This document shows, in pieces, positions 39,500 through 48,204 of a DNA stretch of 64,000 bases (position 1 is its first letter; every line of letters begins with the position of its first letter). Made by a program: the position numbers and the translations under genes. This stretch comes from Chelativorans xinjiangensis (GTDB lineage Bacteria > Pseudomonadota > Alphaproteobacteria > Rhizobiales > Rhizobiaceae): NCBI RefSeq assembly GCF_009812055.1, contig NZ_WQNH01000011.1, positions 157,635 through 221,634 on the forward strand, written 5' to 3'. Under the pieces are notes generated by a model, which made no database searches, was not told where the DNA came from, and was given only the letters and a program-made list of their open reading frames with translations.

Positions 39500-40039
39500 G
39501 TCGAAGCCCGCCTCTCCTCATGCGGATTTTTTGGGCATCGCGCGAACGATCCGGTGTCTCCACGCCTTTGATGACACTGATGGTGGATATCCCACCGGCC
39601 CTGGCGGTGCCCTGACAGCAAGTAATGGTTGGGAGAAATCGCCACATGACGTAAGCGTCCCCGCCAAACCAAATCTTCATGCAAATCTTAACCAATGAGG
39701 CGGAATAGGGCGTTAGCGCCGCGTACTAAAAGTTATCGCAGCGTACATAATATCGAGTTCGAGATGGTTGGTCGCACCCAGAATCTTTCGCGCTTTTCTC
39801 AGGCGGGGACTCAGCGGGTTGAGGTTTGCTCGGTAAAGCGGGGCCATGTCTGCCTCCCAGCCGAGCTCACTGCGTATCAATGTCCCGGGCGTGCAATTGT
39901 TTTTCACGGCGGGTTTCAAACCGACACCGTTAATGAACCCTTTCAGTGAAAATGTCGTTCTTTTGGGATTTCTTACACAGCTATTTAATGGATAAGAGGT
40001 ATCAATTCCGACAGTAGGCAATAAAGAGGACAGTTTGCG
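39500..40039. other. 540-base intergenic region, relatively AT-rich
   Basis: No gene recognised. The part after 39890 is clearly more AT-rich than the rest of the window and probably holds the promoter of the lipoprotein gene at 40040. The 16-mer TTATCGCAGCGTACAT at 39733-39748 recurs exactly at 48049-48064 upstream of the AraC gene at 48205. Confidence 0.45.
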
Positions 40040-40384
40040 ATGAATCATGCATCTAGGAGATACTATAGATCCAAGAGTTACAATGTAGTTTCCAAGCGTA
40101 TACTTTCTATAGTGGGAGCTGCATTTTTGCTCATCCCGATGGCCGGATGCTCCAAGCTGGGCTCCGACGAGGCGACGACGCTTTCGTTCCACTCCGTTAG
40201 AACATATGCATATCCGGCATCGGTCGACAAGCCGATCGTGAAGAAAGCGGTAAAGGCCAAAGCGACCAGAACGCAGCCCACTGTCAAGCTGGCAAGCAGC
40301 CAATATCTTGGCAACGCGCCGTATATCTGCACGCCGAGCGGTTTCGGACGTACGTCCACATGCTTCACGCGCTCTGCGCGGTGA
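40040..40384 (+). CDS. Small putative lipoprotein, unknown function
   Basis: A 114-residue protein with a ribosome site AAGAGGA nine bases ahead. A basic N-terminus of about 20 residues precedes the hydrophobic segment ILSIVGAAFLLIPMAGC, a convincing lipobox with Cys near residue 37. The remainder is short, lysine-rich (KKAVKAKATRTQP) and ends with YICTPSGFGRTSTCFTRSAR, whose two cysteines may pair. No family is recognised. It lies beside a polysaccharide cluster and could be surface-associated; that is context only. Confidence 0.65.
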   Translation: MNHASRRYYRSKSYNVVSKRILSIVGAAFLLIPMAGCSKLGSDEATTLSFHSVRTYAYPASVDKPIVKKAVKAKATRTQPTVKLASSQYLGNAPYICTPSGFGRTSTCFTRSAR

Positions 40385-40401
40385 TGAAGCGGCAAGGGGC
40401 A

Positions 40402-40433
40402 GGAGAAGACAGCGCTGGCCGGCCGTCTTCTCC
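40402..40433. terminator. Bidirectional hairpin between convergent lipoprotein and DUF995 genes
   Basis: Perfect 9-bp stem GGAGAAGAC/GTCTTCTCC with a 14-base loop containing a further GGCCGGCC palindrome. Confidence 0.65.
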
Positions 40434-40485
40434 CTGTGACCGTCGGTGATGCGCCGGGCTCCATGGACTGGATGGGCAACAAGCT

Positions 40486-40992
40486 TTAGCGGTTGCCAAG
40501 CCTTGCTTCGATCCGGCGCACGCGGGTGACGACATAGTCGCCATGGCGCAGCTTGGCGTATTCGTCGCTCATCCTGGCGGGCATCTGCCTGAAGGCGTAC
40601 CATTCGCCGTCCGGCTCGCGCTTCTGATAGATGACACCGTCTTTTTCACGGTGGCTGAAACAGGTTACCGCCGGAGCGGAACCATCCATCGCGCGCCATT
40701 CTGCCCTGAAACAGAGCTTCCCAGGGGATGTGATAAACCAGCGGCCAATGCCGTAAGAGGGCGCCCCTCCTTCGCGGGACCAAGCGCTGAATTCACGCTT
40801 CTTCACGGCAAAAAAGCCGGCGCCTTCCTTCCAGATCCACGAGCGGTTGGCATAGATCTGGTAGACTTCGTTGCTGGTGAGCGGCCGCGCCGATTGGGCT
40901 TCGTTGGGATGGGCCGAGGCCGCCGCGATACCGAAGGCGCCGGCCGCGAGGCCGGCGACAACGGCAGCTGCCAAGAGTGCCGTACGAGGCAT
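40486..40992 (-). CDS. DUF995 exported protein (polysaccharide-associated), copy 1
   Basis: A 168-residue exported protein. After a signal peptide (MPRTALLAAAVVAGLAAGAF, to about residue 27) it carries the DUF995 core: LTSNEVYQIYANRSWIWKEG, GRWFITSPGKLCFRAEW, CFSHREKDGVIYQKREPDGE, WYAFRQMP. DUF995 genes are frequent next to exopolysaccharide genes in rhizobia, but the activity is unknown. ATG 40992 has GTGGAG upstream. A paralogue (41980-42591) flanks the other side of the glycanase gene. Confidence 0.8.
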   Translation of the reverse strand: MPRTALLAAAVVAGLAAGAFGIAAASAHPNEAQSARPLTSNEVYQIYANRSWIWKEGAGFFAVKKREFSAWSREGGAPSYGIGRWFITSPGKLCFRAEWRAMDGSAPAVTCFSHREKDGVIYQKREPDGEWYAFRQMPARMSDEYAKLRHGDYVVTRVRRIEARLGNR

Positions 40993-41024
40993 GGGTGTAC
41001 TCCACTGTTCCGATTTGTTGTGCA

Positions 41025-41978
41025 TCAGTTCGTCGATTCCTCGACAACCCGCCAGTTGGGGAGCCCGAAATCGTCCGGCCACGGATAGACCTCGCGGTCA
41101 TTGAAGTAGACAACTGCCGTGAGTTCCGGGAATTCGGCGTGACGCTTGGTGACTGCCTCCGCCCATTGGCGGACGTAGGCCTGGTCACCCTCATAGCCCA
41201 GCTCGGCGACTACGATCGCCTTCCCATAGTCCTTGACAAGGTTGTAGCCGGGCGCCAGACGCTCCGCGAACGTCTGGTCGCGGCCGGTCTTCTCCCGGTC
41301 GTAGGGCTGATAGCCGAAGACGGACAGGCCGATCACATCCACGACATCGTCGCCGGGATAGTAGTCCTGAAGATCCGCATTACCCTTTGGCGACCACATG
41401 AACTCGGCGTTCGCCAAGTGCTTGCGGCACTCGGTTACGAAGCGCCGATAAGCACTGATATACTCGGGACCGGACCACTGCGCCCAGGTGAACTGGTTGT
41501 CCTGCTCATCCATTTCCTGTGCGAAACGGACGGTAGCGGGGCTCTTGAGTTTCGCCACCTCCGAGCAGACCGCTGCCGCATTGGCGTCATAGCGGCCACT
41601 CACAATGCCGCGGTAGAGCTCCTCCGACGACACCCGCCAGTCGCGATCCCAAGACCACGGCTCCACGCTGATCAGAAGCGAGCGGCCGCGCGCCAACGCG
41701 TATTCGTCTGCTATGGTGAGGGTGGAAAGGTCCACGTCCTCCCACGGGAGGAAGAGATGTTCGATTGTCGAATTGGGATCTTCGCCAAAATCCCCATGAG
41801 GATCATAGGCCCCGAACGAGATGGATGACGGGGTAATGACCGGCCGTTTGTCGGATGGGGTTCCAGCTGTGGTCGAGTTCGGATCGGGGATGCCGCGCGG
41901 GCTGTTGGCCGCGAACACGACTCCCGATGCCAATATGGCTGCAGCCGAAAGGGCTGCTGTTTTCGATGTTCTGCTCAT
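41025..41978 (-). CDS. Secreted GH26-like glycanase (beta-mannanase fold)
   Basis: A 317-residue exported protein with a signal peptide of about 24 residues (AAILASGVVFAA). The GH26-type acid/base region reads TVRFAQEMDEQDNQFTWAQW and the nucleophile strand KAIVVAELGYEGD; DVVDVIGLSVFGYQ and FMWSPKGNADL also match the fold. Such enzymes in polysaccharide operons trim or release the polymer during export. It starts one base after the upstream DUF995 stop, so it is co-translated in the operon. The exact linkage cut is unknown. Confidence 0.78.
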   Translation of the reverse strand: MSRTSKTAALSAAAILASGVVFAANSPRGIPDPNSTTAGTPSDKRPVITPSSISFGAYDPHGDFGEDPNSTIEHLFLPWEDVDLSTLTIADEYALARGRSLLISVEPWSWDRDWRVSSEELYRGIVSGRYDANAAAVCSEVAKLKSPATVRFAQEMDEQDNQFTWAQWSGPEYISAYRRFVTECRKHLANAEFMWSPKGNADLQDYYPGDDVVDVIGLSVFGYQPYDREKTGRDQTFAERLAPGYNLVKDYGKAIVVAELGYEGDQAYVRQWAEAVTKRHAEFPELTAVVYFNDREVYPWPDDFGLPNWRVVEESTN

Positions 41979-41979
41979 C

Positions 41980-42591
41980 TTAGTTCTCCATTTTTCTCTC
42001 TGCATCGTCCGTCGTCTGCTGCTGGAGCGACGTCTTCTCACGGCCGTCCTTGGGGGATGTTTCGACGAACTCCAGTTTCGAAGAGACCAAGTCTTCGCTC
42101 ACGAGCTTTGCGAACTCGTCGCTGTCCTTCGGCACGGTGTGCCTGAAGACGTACCAGTCGCCCGACGGCTCTCTCTTCTGGTAGATCGTGAGGTCGGAAA
42201 TCCTGTGTTTGAAGCAAGTCTTGTTCGCATAGGTGCCAGTCGGCGTGTGCCAATCGGCTTTCATGCAGAAGAGGCCCTGATCCGTCACGATCCATCGACC
42301 GGTCGCCCAGACCTGACTGTCGCCGGATTCCGACCAAGCCTTGAAGGCCCGCCCTTCATCTTCCATGCGGCCGGCGCCATGCTCCCATTTCCAGGACTTG
42401 TTGCGATAAAGCATATAGAGTTCCACGCCCGTCATCGCGCGCGCATCCTCGGGCGGAGTGACCTTGGCCGCGGCTGCCCAGCCCTCGCCGGATAGCATCA
42501 GCAGTCCTGCCAGAACGCGAGACAAGATGGCCGGCCGCAACACAGGCAGGAAAGGGCGGCGAGCGCTTTCTATGGTTTGCTTAGTGGTCAT
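41980..42591 (-). CDS. DUF995 exported protein (polysaccharide-associated), copy 2
   Basis: A 203-residue paralogue of the 40486-40992 product with the same core order: MTGVELYMLYRNKSWKWEHG, GRWIVTDQGLFCMKADW, CFKHRISDLTIYQKREPSGD, WYVFRHTVPKD. The N-terminus has a longer leader (hydrophobic ILSRVLAGLLMLSGEGWAAA, ending near residue 42) and the C-terminus a charged tail of about 40 residues. ATG 42591 has GAGGAAG upstream and overlaps the end of the UDP-glucose dehydrogenase gene. Confidence 0.8.
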   Translation of the reverse strand: MTTKQTIESARRPFLPVLRPAILSRVLAGLLMLSGEGWAAAAKVTPPEDARAMTGVELYMLYRNKSWKWEHGAGRMEDEGRAFKAWSESGDSQVWATGRWIVTDQGLFCMKADWHTPTGTYANKTCFKHRISDLTIYQKREPSGDWYVFRHTVPKDSDEFAKLVSEDLVSSKLEFVETSPKDGREKTSLQQQTTDDAERKMEN

Positions 42592-43996
42592 ATCTTCCTC
42601 CGAGGACGCGCCGTCCACCCGCCGCATTCGCGCCGGGCAGGCGGTATCTGGTGTCGAAAAGGTCCGGTGCGAGTTCGACCAGGCGTGTAGCGGGGCGGCC
42701 GACGGCGCAGACGTAGAAGCCCGCCCGTTCCGCTCGGCCCACCTCAAACGCACCGCGCAGGTCGACCAGGATTGGTGAGCGCATCACCCGACGCAGGCGG
42801 ACAAGGTCGAGGTGCCGGATGCTGTCCCACTCCGTGACGATGACAACGGCATCGGCGCCGCGCGCGCATTCATAAGGGTCTTCAAGGAGTTCGACATTCT
42901 CCAGCAGCCGCGCGGCATTATCCATGCCGACCGGGTCATGCGCGCGCACAACGGCGCCGAAGCGTTGCAACGTCTCGATCAGCGGCACGGAGGGCGCCTC
43001 GCGCATATCGTCGGTGTCGGGCTTGAAGGTGAGGCCAAGGACAGCAATGGTGAGCCCGTCGACATCGCCTCCGACGGCATCCATCACCTTGAGCGCCATC
43101 TTGCGCTTGCGTGCTTCGTTGACGCTCACCGCTTCCTGCACGATGCGCAGGGCCACCCCGTGATCTTGTGCAGTCCGCAGGAGCGCCAGCGTGTCCTTGG
43201 GAAAGCAAGAGCCGCCATAACCCGGGCCGGCATTGAGGAAGCTCGCGCCGATACGCTTGTCGAGCCCCACGCCCAACGCCAGTTCTCCTACGTCGGAGCC
43301 CACCTGCTCGCAAAGATCGGCAAGCTCGTTGATGAAGGTGATCTTCGTTGCCAGGAAGGCGTTGGAGGCATATTTGATGAGCTCGGAGGTGCGCCGCTGT
43401 GTCACCACGATGGGCGCATCGACTTTCGCCAGCGGCGCGCCGTAGATCTCCATGAGAACCTCGCGGGCACGCTCGTCGGCAACGCCGATCACGACGCGAT
43501 CGGGTTTGAGGAAGTCGCGAATGGCGACACCTTCCCTGAGGAATTCCGGATTGGAAGCCACCGAGAAGGTGCCACGGCGGCGCTTGGTCGCGATGATTTT
43601 CTCAACCGCATCACCGGTGCCGACCGGGACGGTGGATTTCACCACGACCACGGCGTTCTCCGCAAGCAACGGCGCTATTTCCCGGGCCGCCATGTAAACG
43701 AAGGAAAGATCGGCATCTCCGTGGCCGGGCCGCGAAGGTGTGCCCACCGCGACGAACACGGCGACTGCGTCCTTCACCGCCTTGGCGATGTCGCTGGTGA
43801 AAGACAACCGGCCCTCGGCGTAGTTGCGCTCCACGAGTTCGTCCAATCCGGGCTCATAGATCGGCAGCTTGCCCTGCTGGAGGCCCAAGACCTTCTCCGC
43901 ATGCTTATCGACGCAGACCACCTCGTTGCCCCATTCAGCAAAGCAGGTGCCGCTGACCAGGCCGACATATCCGGTTCCGATAACTGCTATTTTCAT
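42581..43996 (-). CDS. UDP-glucose 6-dehydrogenase
   Basis: A 471-residue NAD-dependent dehydrogenase with GTGYVGLVSGTCFAEWG cofactor motif, STVPVGTG, and the catalytic cysteine in GPGYGGSCFPKDTLAL; the C-terminal UDP-binding domain has LGLTFKPDTDDMREAPS. It makes UDP-glucuronate, the substrate of the decarboxylase encoded at 46861-47844. A C-terminal extension of about 30 residues follows the family core. Placement within the cluster matches the second UDP-glucose dehydrogenase copy of S. meliloti's arabinose-polysaccharide locus. Confidence 0.93.
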   Translation of the reverse strand: MKIAVIGTGYVGLVSGTCFAEWGNEVVCVDKHAEKVLGLQQGKLPIYEPGLDELVERNYAEGRLSFTSDIAKAVKDAVAVFVAVGTPSRPGHGDADLSFVYMAAREIAPLLAENAVVVVKSTVPVGTGDAVEKIIATKRRRGTFSVASNPEFLREGVAIRDFLKPDRVVIGVADERAREVLMEIYGAPLAKVDAPIVVTQRRTSELIKYASNAFLATKITFINELADLCEQVGSDVGELALGVGLDKRIGASFLNAGPGYGGSCFPKDTLALLRTAQDHGVALRIVQEAVSVNEARKRKMALKVMDAVGGDVDGLTIAVLGLTFKPDTDDMREAPSVPLIETLQRFGAVVRAHDPVGMDNAARLLENVELLEDPYECARGADAVVIVTEWDSIRHLDLVRLRRVMRSPILVDLRGAFEVGRAERAGFYVCAVGRPATRLVELAPDLFDTRYRLPGANAAGGRRVLGGRYDH

Positions 43997-44027
43997 GGGT
44001 TCCTACGCAGAGCGCCCTTTCTTTTTT

Positions 44028-45875
44028 TCAGTGTGTTGTGCTTGGATTCGCGCGCCGCCATCCCGGGTTGAAGACGGTCCTGCGTAGTCCCGGCTGGCCT
44101 ATACCGGCGCCGGCGACCGAATAGCGATTTTCGAAGAGGTGGAAATTGCCCGCTCCCCAGGAGAGCGCTTCGAGCCCCTGTTTCCCGCGCTCGGCTGTGG
44201 CGACCCCCGGCAACACGAAGAGAGCGAGGAGGCTTGCCGCCAGGGCGGGCCGATGGAGGCGGGTCCGCACTCTGACAGCGTTCTCACGGGCGTGCCGGGT
44301 TACAATCACCAGCAGGAGGATGGCGTAGAGCGACGCATTGACGATGGCGAAAAGATAAAAGCCGCGCGTATCGCCGGCGTCCTCCACGGCCAGCACAGGC
44401 AATATCGAGGCAAGCGAGAGCACGCCGTAGGGAGCGAGCACGCGTATGGGCAGCGCATCCACTTCGGAGGTACCCTTGGGTGTGACGCGGAAATCGACGA
44501 ACGAGCCGGTGAGCCAGTCGCGAACGGCGGCCGCACATCCAGCAAGCGCCCAGGGCCAGCGCGCCAGGAGGAAGAGCATCGCCTCCCAACTCAGCACATT
44601 GGCGTCGGCCGGGCGGAACGTGCCGCCCGCGCGCCAGCGATAGGCCATCAGAATCAGGACGATGGACAGAGGAGCGAAATGGGCCAGGAAGGCGGGATAG
44701 GTAACGCCGACGAAAATTTCGCCGCGCAGGAGCGCGATGATCGGCATTGCGAACATCAGCGCCATGAAGAGCGAGAACAAGGGATACCAGAGCTGCGAGA
44801 ACAGGAATTGGAATTTCAGGCGCGGCGGCAGATTGCCCACGAGCTTGGGCGAATACTGCAGGAGCAGCATGACCAGACTGCGCGACCACTGGAATTCCTG
44901 GGTCACGAGATCGGCAAAGGTGCGCGGCCCGTCGCCATGGGCGATCGCGTCCAGCGCGTGCACGCCGCGCCAGCCATGGGCGTTCATCATCAAGGTCGTG
45001 GAGTGGTCTTCGGCAAGCTCCGGACCGAGGCCCCCGATCTGTTTCAACGCCTCGGTGCGCACGGCATAGTGTGAGCCGATACACAGGGGCGCGAGCCCGC
45101 CATTGTACCCAGCCTGAAGCGAGCCATGCATGCTTGCTTCCGCATAGAGCCTGCCGCGCGCCGACCAGCTTTCATGCGCATTGCGGTCGCATATGCTGGG
45201 TGCGGAAACATAGCCGATCGCAGGGTCCGCGAAGGGCCGCAGCATCTCAAACAGATAGCCGGGCTCGGGCACGTGATCGGCGTCAAGCTGCGCGACGAAG
45301 TCGTAGCGCTCGTAGCCGTAGTGGTCATAGAAGAAAGCGAGATTGCCCTCCTTGCAGCGTGTGCGCCGGGGCCAGGTGGTGCGATGATAGTCAGTCCGTC
45401 CCTTGCGGGTAGAGACGAACACGCCGTGCCTGCGGCACCAATCGAGTGTCTCGGGGGAGGGGTCTTCGTCCGCCAGCCAGGTGTCGTGCGGCACTTCCTG
45501 GGCGAGCATCGCCTTCAGCGTCTGCGCCACCACGGGGAAGGGCTCGGCCGGCGCTTTGGTTACGACCATGGCGATACGGCTGCCCACCGGGAGCCGCAGC
45601 GGGCCGTTCGGCTTTCGGCCGCGATAGAAGATCACCAGAAAATAGGCGGGCAGAAGTGTTGCCCAGGCGAGCACCCCGGTGACCAGAACCGAGCCAGCCA
45701 CACTAAAATGATGCTCGGGTTTCAGCCACCACGCCCAGAAGTAAACGAGGGCTGCAGCCCAGACCGCCCCGCCCACCAGATACTCGATCTTCCGGTATCT
45801 GGTGAAAACGGAGACCAGCAGCGGCGCGGCGCCCGTGCCGGTAGATCTGATAGCGCTCTTGGAGGCAACGTTCAT
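44028..45875 (-). CDS. Membrane glycosyltransferase family 2, cellulose-synthase-like polysaccharide synthase
   Basis: A 615-residue processive GT2. Two N-terminal helices (near residues 33-50 and 62-85) precede the catalytic domain: ADEDPSPE, the DxD pair D198/D200 in QLDADHVPEPG, the acid/base E289-D290 in LAEDHST, and QEFQWSR at 326-332 in place of canonical Q-x-x-R-W. Further helices follow from about residue 355. It probably polymerises and extrudes a polymer using the nucleotide sugars made by its neighbours. Start overlaps the uxe stop (ATGA); GGAGG precedes it. Confidence 0.87.
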   Translation of the reverse strand: MNVASKSAIRSTGTGAAPLLVSVFTRYRKIEYLVGGAVWAAALVYFWAWWLKPEHHFSVAGSVLVTGVLAWATLLPAYFLVIFYRGRKPNGPLRLPVGSRIAMVVTKAPAEPFPVVAQTLKAMLAQEVPHDTWLADEDPSPETLDWCRRHGVFVSTRKGRTDYHRTTWPRRTRCKEGNLAFFYDHYGYERYDFVAQLDADHVPEPGYLFEMLRPFADPAIGYVSAPSICDRNAHESWSARGRLYAEASMHGSLQAGYNGGLAPLCIGSHYAVRTEALKQIGGLGPELAEDHSTTLMMNAHGWRGVHALDAIAHGDGPRTFADLVTQEFQWSRSLVMLLLQYSPKLVGNLPPRLKFQFLFSQLWYPLFSLFMALMFAMPIIALLRGEIFVGVTYPAFLAHFAPLSIVLILMAYRWRAGGTFRPADANVLSWEAMLFLLARWPWALAGCAAAVRDWLTGSFVDFRVTPKGTSEVDALPIRVLAPYGVLSLASILPVLAVEDAGDTRGFYLFAIVNASLYAILLLVIVTRHARENAVRVRTRLHRPALAASLLALFVLPGVATAERGKQGLEALSWGAGNFHLFENRYSVAGAGIGQPGLRRTVFNPGWRRANPSTTH

Positions 45876-46864
45876 TGTGGCCGTACCTCCAGTCCGAAGA
45901 AGGGTGCGGCCGTACGCATGATCGTATCGAGGTCGGAGTGTTCGGCGGAGAAGCCGATTGCCGTACGTGCCAAACTCGGGTCGGCGTAGAGCGCCGGCGG
46001 ATCGCCCGCCCGCCGTGGGTGCATGCGGATAGGCACCTTCCGGCCGGTAACGCGGCCGATCGCGGCAAGAATCTCGCGAATTGACGTGCCGCGACCGGTG
46101 CCCACATTGACGGCCAGGTCGCACCCTCCTGCCGCCAGGTGTTCGTAGGCAAGGACATGGGCCTGCGCCAGATCGCAGACGTGGATATAGTCGCGAACGC
46201 AGGTTCCATCGGCGGTTTCGTAGTCGTCGCCGAAGACCTCGAGGAATGGGATCGCACCCGCCGCGGCCATCAGGGCCCGCGGGATCAGATGCGTCTCCGG
46301 ATTGTGCCGTTCGCCGATTTCGCCCTCGGGGTCGGCTCCGCAGGCGTTGAAATAGCGAAGAGCCACGTAGCGCAGACCGTAGGCGGCCGCATAATCGCGC
46401 AGCATGTGCTCGGCGATCAGCTTTGTGCGACCGTAGGGGTTGATCGGTATCTGCGGCGCACCTTCGACGATGGGAAGATGCGCCGGCACCCCATACGTTG
46501 CGCAGCTCGAGGAGAAGATGACATTGCCGAGCCCACTCTGGAGGCAGGCGTCGAGCAGTGATTGGGTTCCAGTGATATTGTTCCGGTAGTATTTGGCCGG
46601 CTGCTCGACGGATTCACCCACATAGGCGCAGGCCGCGAAATGGATGACCGCCGCCGGCTTGTAGCGCGCTATTGTTTGGGCAAGTAAGGCGGTATCCAGG
46701 ATGTCGCCATGGACGAACGGGCCCCAGCGCACCGAGGAGCGGTTGCCGGTCGACAGGTTGTCGAAAACGACGGGTTCGATGCCGCTGGCGCTGAGCAGCT
46801 TCGCGGTATGGCTTCCGATGAAGCCGGCGCCGCCGGTAACGAGGATTCGATCCGCCGACATCAT
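45872..46864 (-). CDS. uxe: NAD-dependent UDP-sugar 4-epimerase, probable UDP-xylose 4-epimerase (GalE family)
   Basis: A 330-residue extended short-chain dehydrogenase: [11 protein letters not shown] cofactor loop, SSSCATYG, catalytic NPYGRTK, and [12 protein letters not shown]. By sequence alone it is GalE-like. Its place directly after a UDP-xylose synthase and before a GT2 and UDP-glucose dehydrogenase matches S. meliloti uxe, which converts UDP-xylose to UDP-arabinose. UDP-galactose 4-epimerase activity cannot be excluded. Genes overlap by ATGA on both sides. Confidence 0.82.
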   Translation of the reverse strand: MMSADRILVTGGAGFIGSHTAKLLSASGIEPVVFDNLSTGNRSSVRWGPFVHGDILDTALLAQTIARYKPAAVIHFAACAYVGESVEQPAKYYRNNITGTQSLLDACLQSGLGNVIFSSSCATYGVPAHLPIVEGAPQIPINPYGRTKLIAEHMLRDYAAAYGLRYVALRYFNACGADPEGEIGERHNPETHLIPRALMAAAGAIPFLEVFGDDYETADGTCVRDYIHVCDLAQAHVLAYEHLAAGGCDLAVNVGTGRGTSIREILAAIGRVTGRKVPIRMHPRRAGDPPALYADPSLARTAIGFSAEHSDLDTIMRTAAPFFGLEVRPQ

Positions 46865-47844
46865 GCGACCTCGGCGAGTTTGGGGTCGGTGTCCGCCAAC
46901 AGGCGATCGAAATGGCGGATCGTCTTGCCGAGGCCTTCAAAGAGCGTCACGCGCGGCTGCCAATCTAGCTCCCGCATGGCCAGCGAGATGTCGGGGCGGC
47001 GCTGGCGGGGATCGTCGATCGGTAGCGGACGATGCACGATCCTCGACGTCGATCCGGTGAGTTCAATCACTTGTTCTGCCAACTCGCCGATGGTGAATTC
47101 GCAAGGATTGCCGAGGTTTACCGGCCCCGTGAAAGAAGCCGGCGAGGCCATGAGGTGTAGGAAGCCGTCAATCAGGTCGTCCACGAAGCAGAAGGAACGA
47201 GTCTGGCTACCGTCGCCATAGATGGTGATGTCGTCTCCTTTCAGCGCCTGGACGATGAAATTGGAAACGACACGGCCGTCGTCGGGCCGCATGCGCGGTC
47301 CATAGGTGTTGAAGATGCGCGCGATCTTTACCGCTATGCCGTGGCTCTGGTGGTAGTCGAAGAAGAGCGTCTCGGCGCACCGTTTGCCTTCGTCGTAGCA
47401 GGCACGGGGACCGAAGGGGTTCACATTACCCCAGTAGCTCTCGACCTGTGGATGCACATTAGGATCGCCATAAACCTCGGAGGTCGAAGCCTGGAGAATG
47501 CGTGCATTGTGGCGGCGAGCGAGCTCGAGAAGGTTCAGCGAACCCAACACGCTCGTTTTTGTCGTATGTACCGGGTTTGCCTGGTAGTGCGGAGGCGACG
47601 CTGGGCAGGCGAGGTTGAATATCTGATCGACTTCGAAGTCGATAGGCGTGACTATGTCATGCTCGATGAAGCTGAAGTGTTCAGTGTCTGTCAAATGCTC
47701 GATGTTCCGGCGCAGACCTGTGGAAAAATTATCGAGACAGATCACATGATGGCCGGAGCGTAGAAGAGCTTCACACAAATGTGAACCAAGAAAGCCCGAA
47801 CCGCCGGTCACAAGAATTCTCTGCGATACAGCATTTTCAAGCAT
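46861..47844 (-). CDS. uxs: UDP-glucuronate decarboxylase (UDP-xylose synthase)
   Basis: A 327-residue extended SDR with [17 protein letters not shown], the UXS signature [26 protein letters not shown], catalytic ACYDEGKR, and [16 protein letters not shown]. It converts UDP-glucuronate to UDP-xylose. ATG 47844 gives the family length; an upstream GTG or ATG would add about 20 unrelated residues. It is first gene of the minus-strand polysaccharide operon and divergent from the AraC gene at 48205. Confidence 0.93.
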   Translation of the reverse strand: MLENAVSQRILVTGGSGFLGSHLCEALLRSGHHVICLDNFSTGLRRNIEHLTDTEHFSFIEHDIVTPIDFEVDQIFNLACPASPPHYQANPVHTTKTSVLGSLNLLELARRHNARILQASTSEVYGDPNVHPQVESYWGNVNPFGPRACYDEGKRCAETLFFDYHQSHGIAVKIARIFNTYGPRMRPDDGRVVSNFIVQALKGDDITIYGDGSQTRSFCFVDDLIDGFLHLMASPASFTGPVNLGNPCEFTIGELAEQVIELTGSTSRIVHRPLPIDDPRQRRPDISLAMRELDWQPRVTLFEGLGKTIRHFDRLLADTDPKLAEVA

Positions 47845-48204
47845 GATATTTTGCCCCCCGCTGGGCAATAAGCACCTGGTGAAGGGAGCGCGTGCGCTAT
47901 CCTTCATCGCATTGTGCTTATATAGTACTAGTCACTTTGCAGGAGAGATGTGTATCATGTTAGGATACTACGAACTGCTTATCTCCCAAGCCATGTCGAT
48001 AAAATATGCTCTTGGGAAAAGTCTGTCATTACCTCAGAATCCGCGAATTTATCGCAGCGTACATTTTTCCGTATCTGCGAGCAGGGCTCGGCGGGTCGTC
48101 TGACTTGTCTTCCGGCGTGGAACAAAGTGCGTCACCGATCGTTATGGACGATTGGTATCCGACACTCTGAGAACCGACAGCCATGAGGGAGGCTTAGGTA
48201 ACAG
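47845..48204. promoter_or_regulatory. Divergent promoter region between uxs and the CuxR-like gene
   Basis: A 360-base non-coding region, less GC-rich than the surroundings. It must hold the uxs-operon promoter and probably the regulator's binding site. The 16-mer TTATCGCAGCGTACAT (48049-48064) is shared with 39733-39748. No perfect dyad was found by eye. Confidence 0.55.

Noticed and set aside
39713..40603. 296-codon minus-strand frame across the lipoprotein gene and intergenic region
   Set aside because: It crosses an AT-rich promoter region, a lipoprotein gene with good start signals and a hairpin, and encodes no recognisable domain.
45872..46864. Calling this gene simply galE
   Set aside because: Sequence alone allows GalE, but position between UDP-xylose synthase and the GT2/UDP-glucose dehydrogenase genes fits UDP-xylose 4-epimerase better; kept as a probable assignment.
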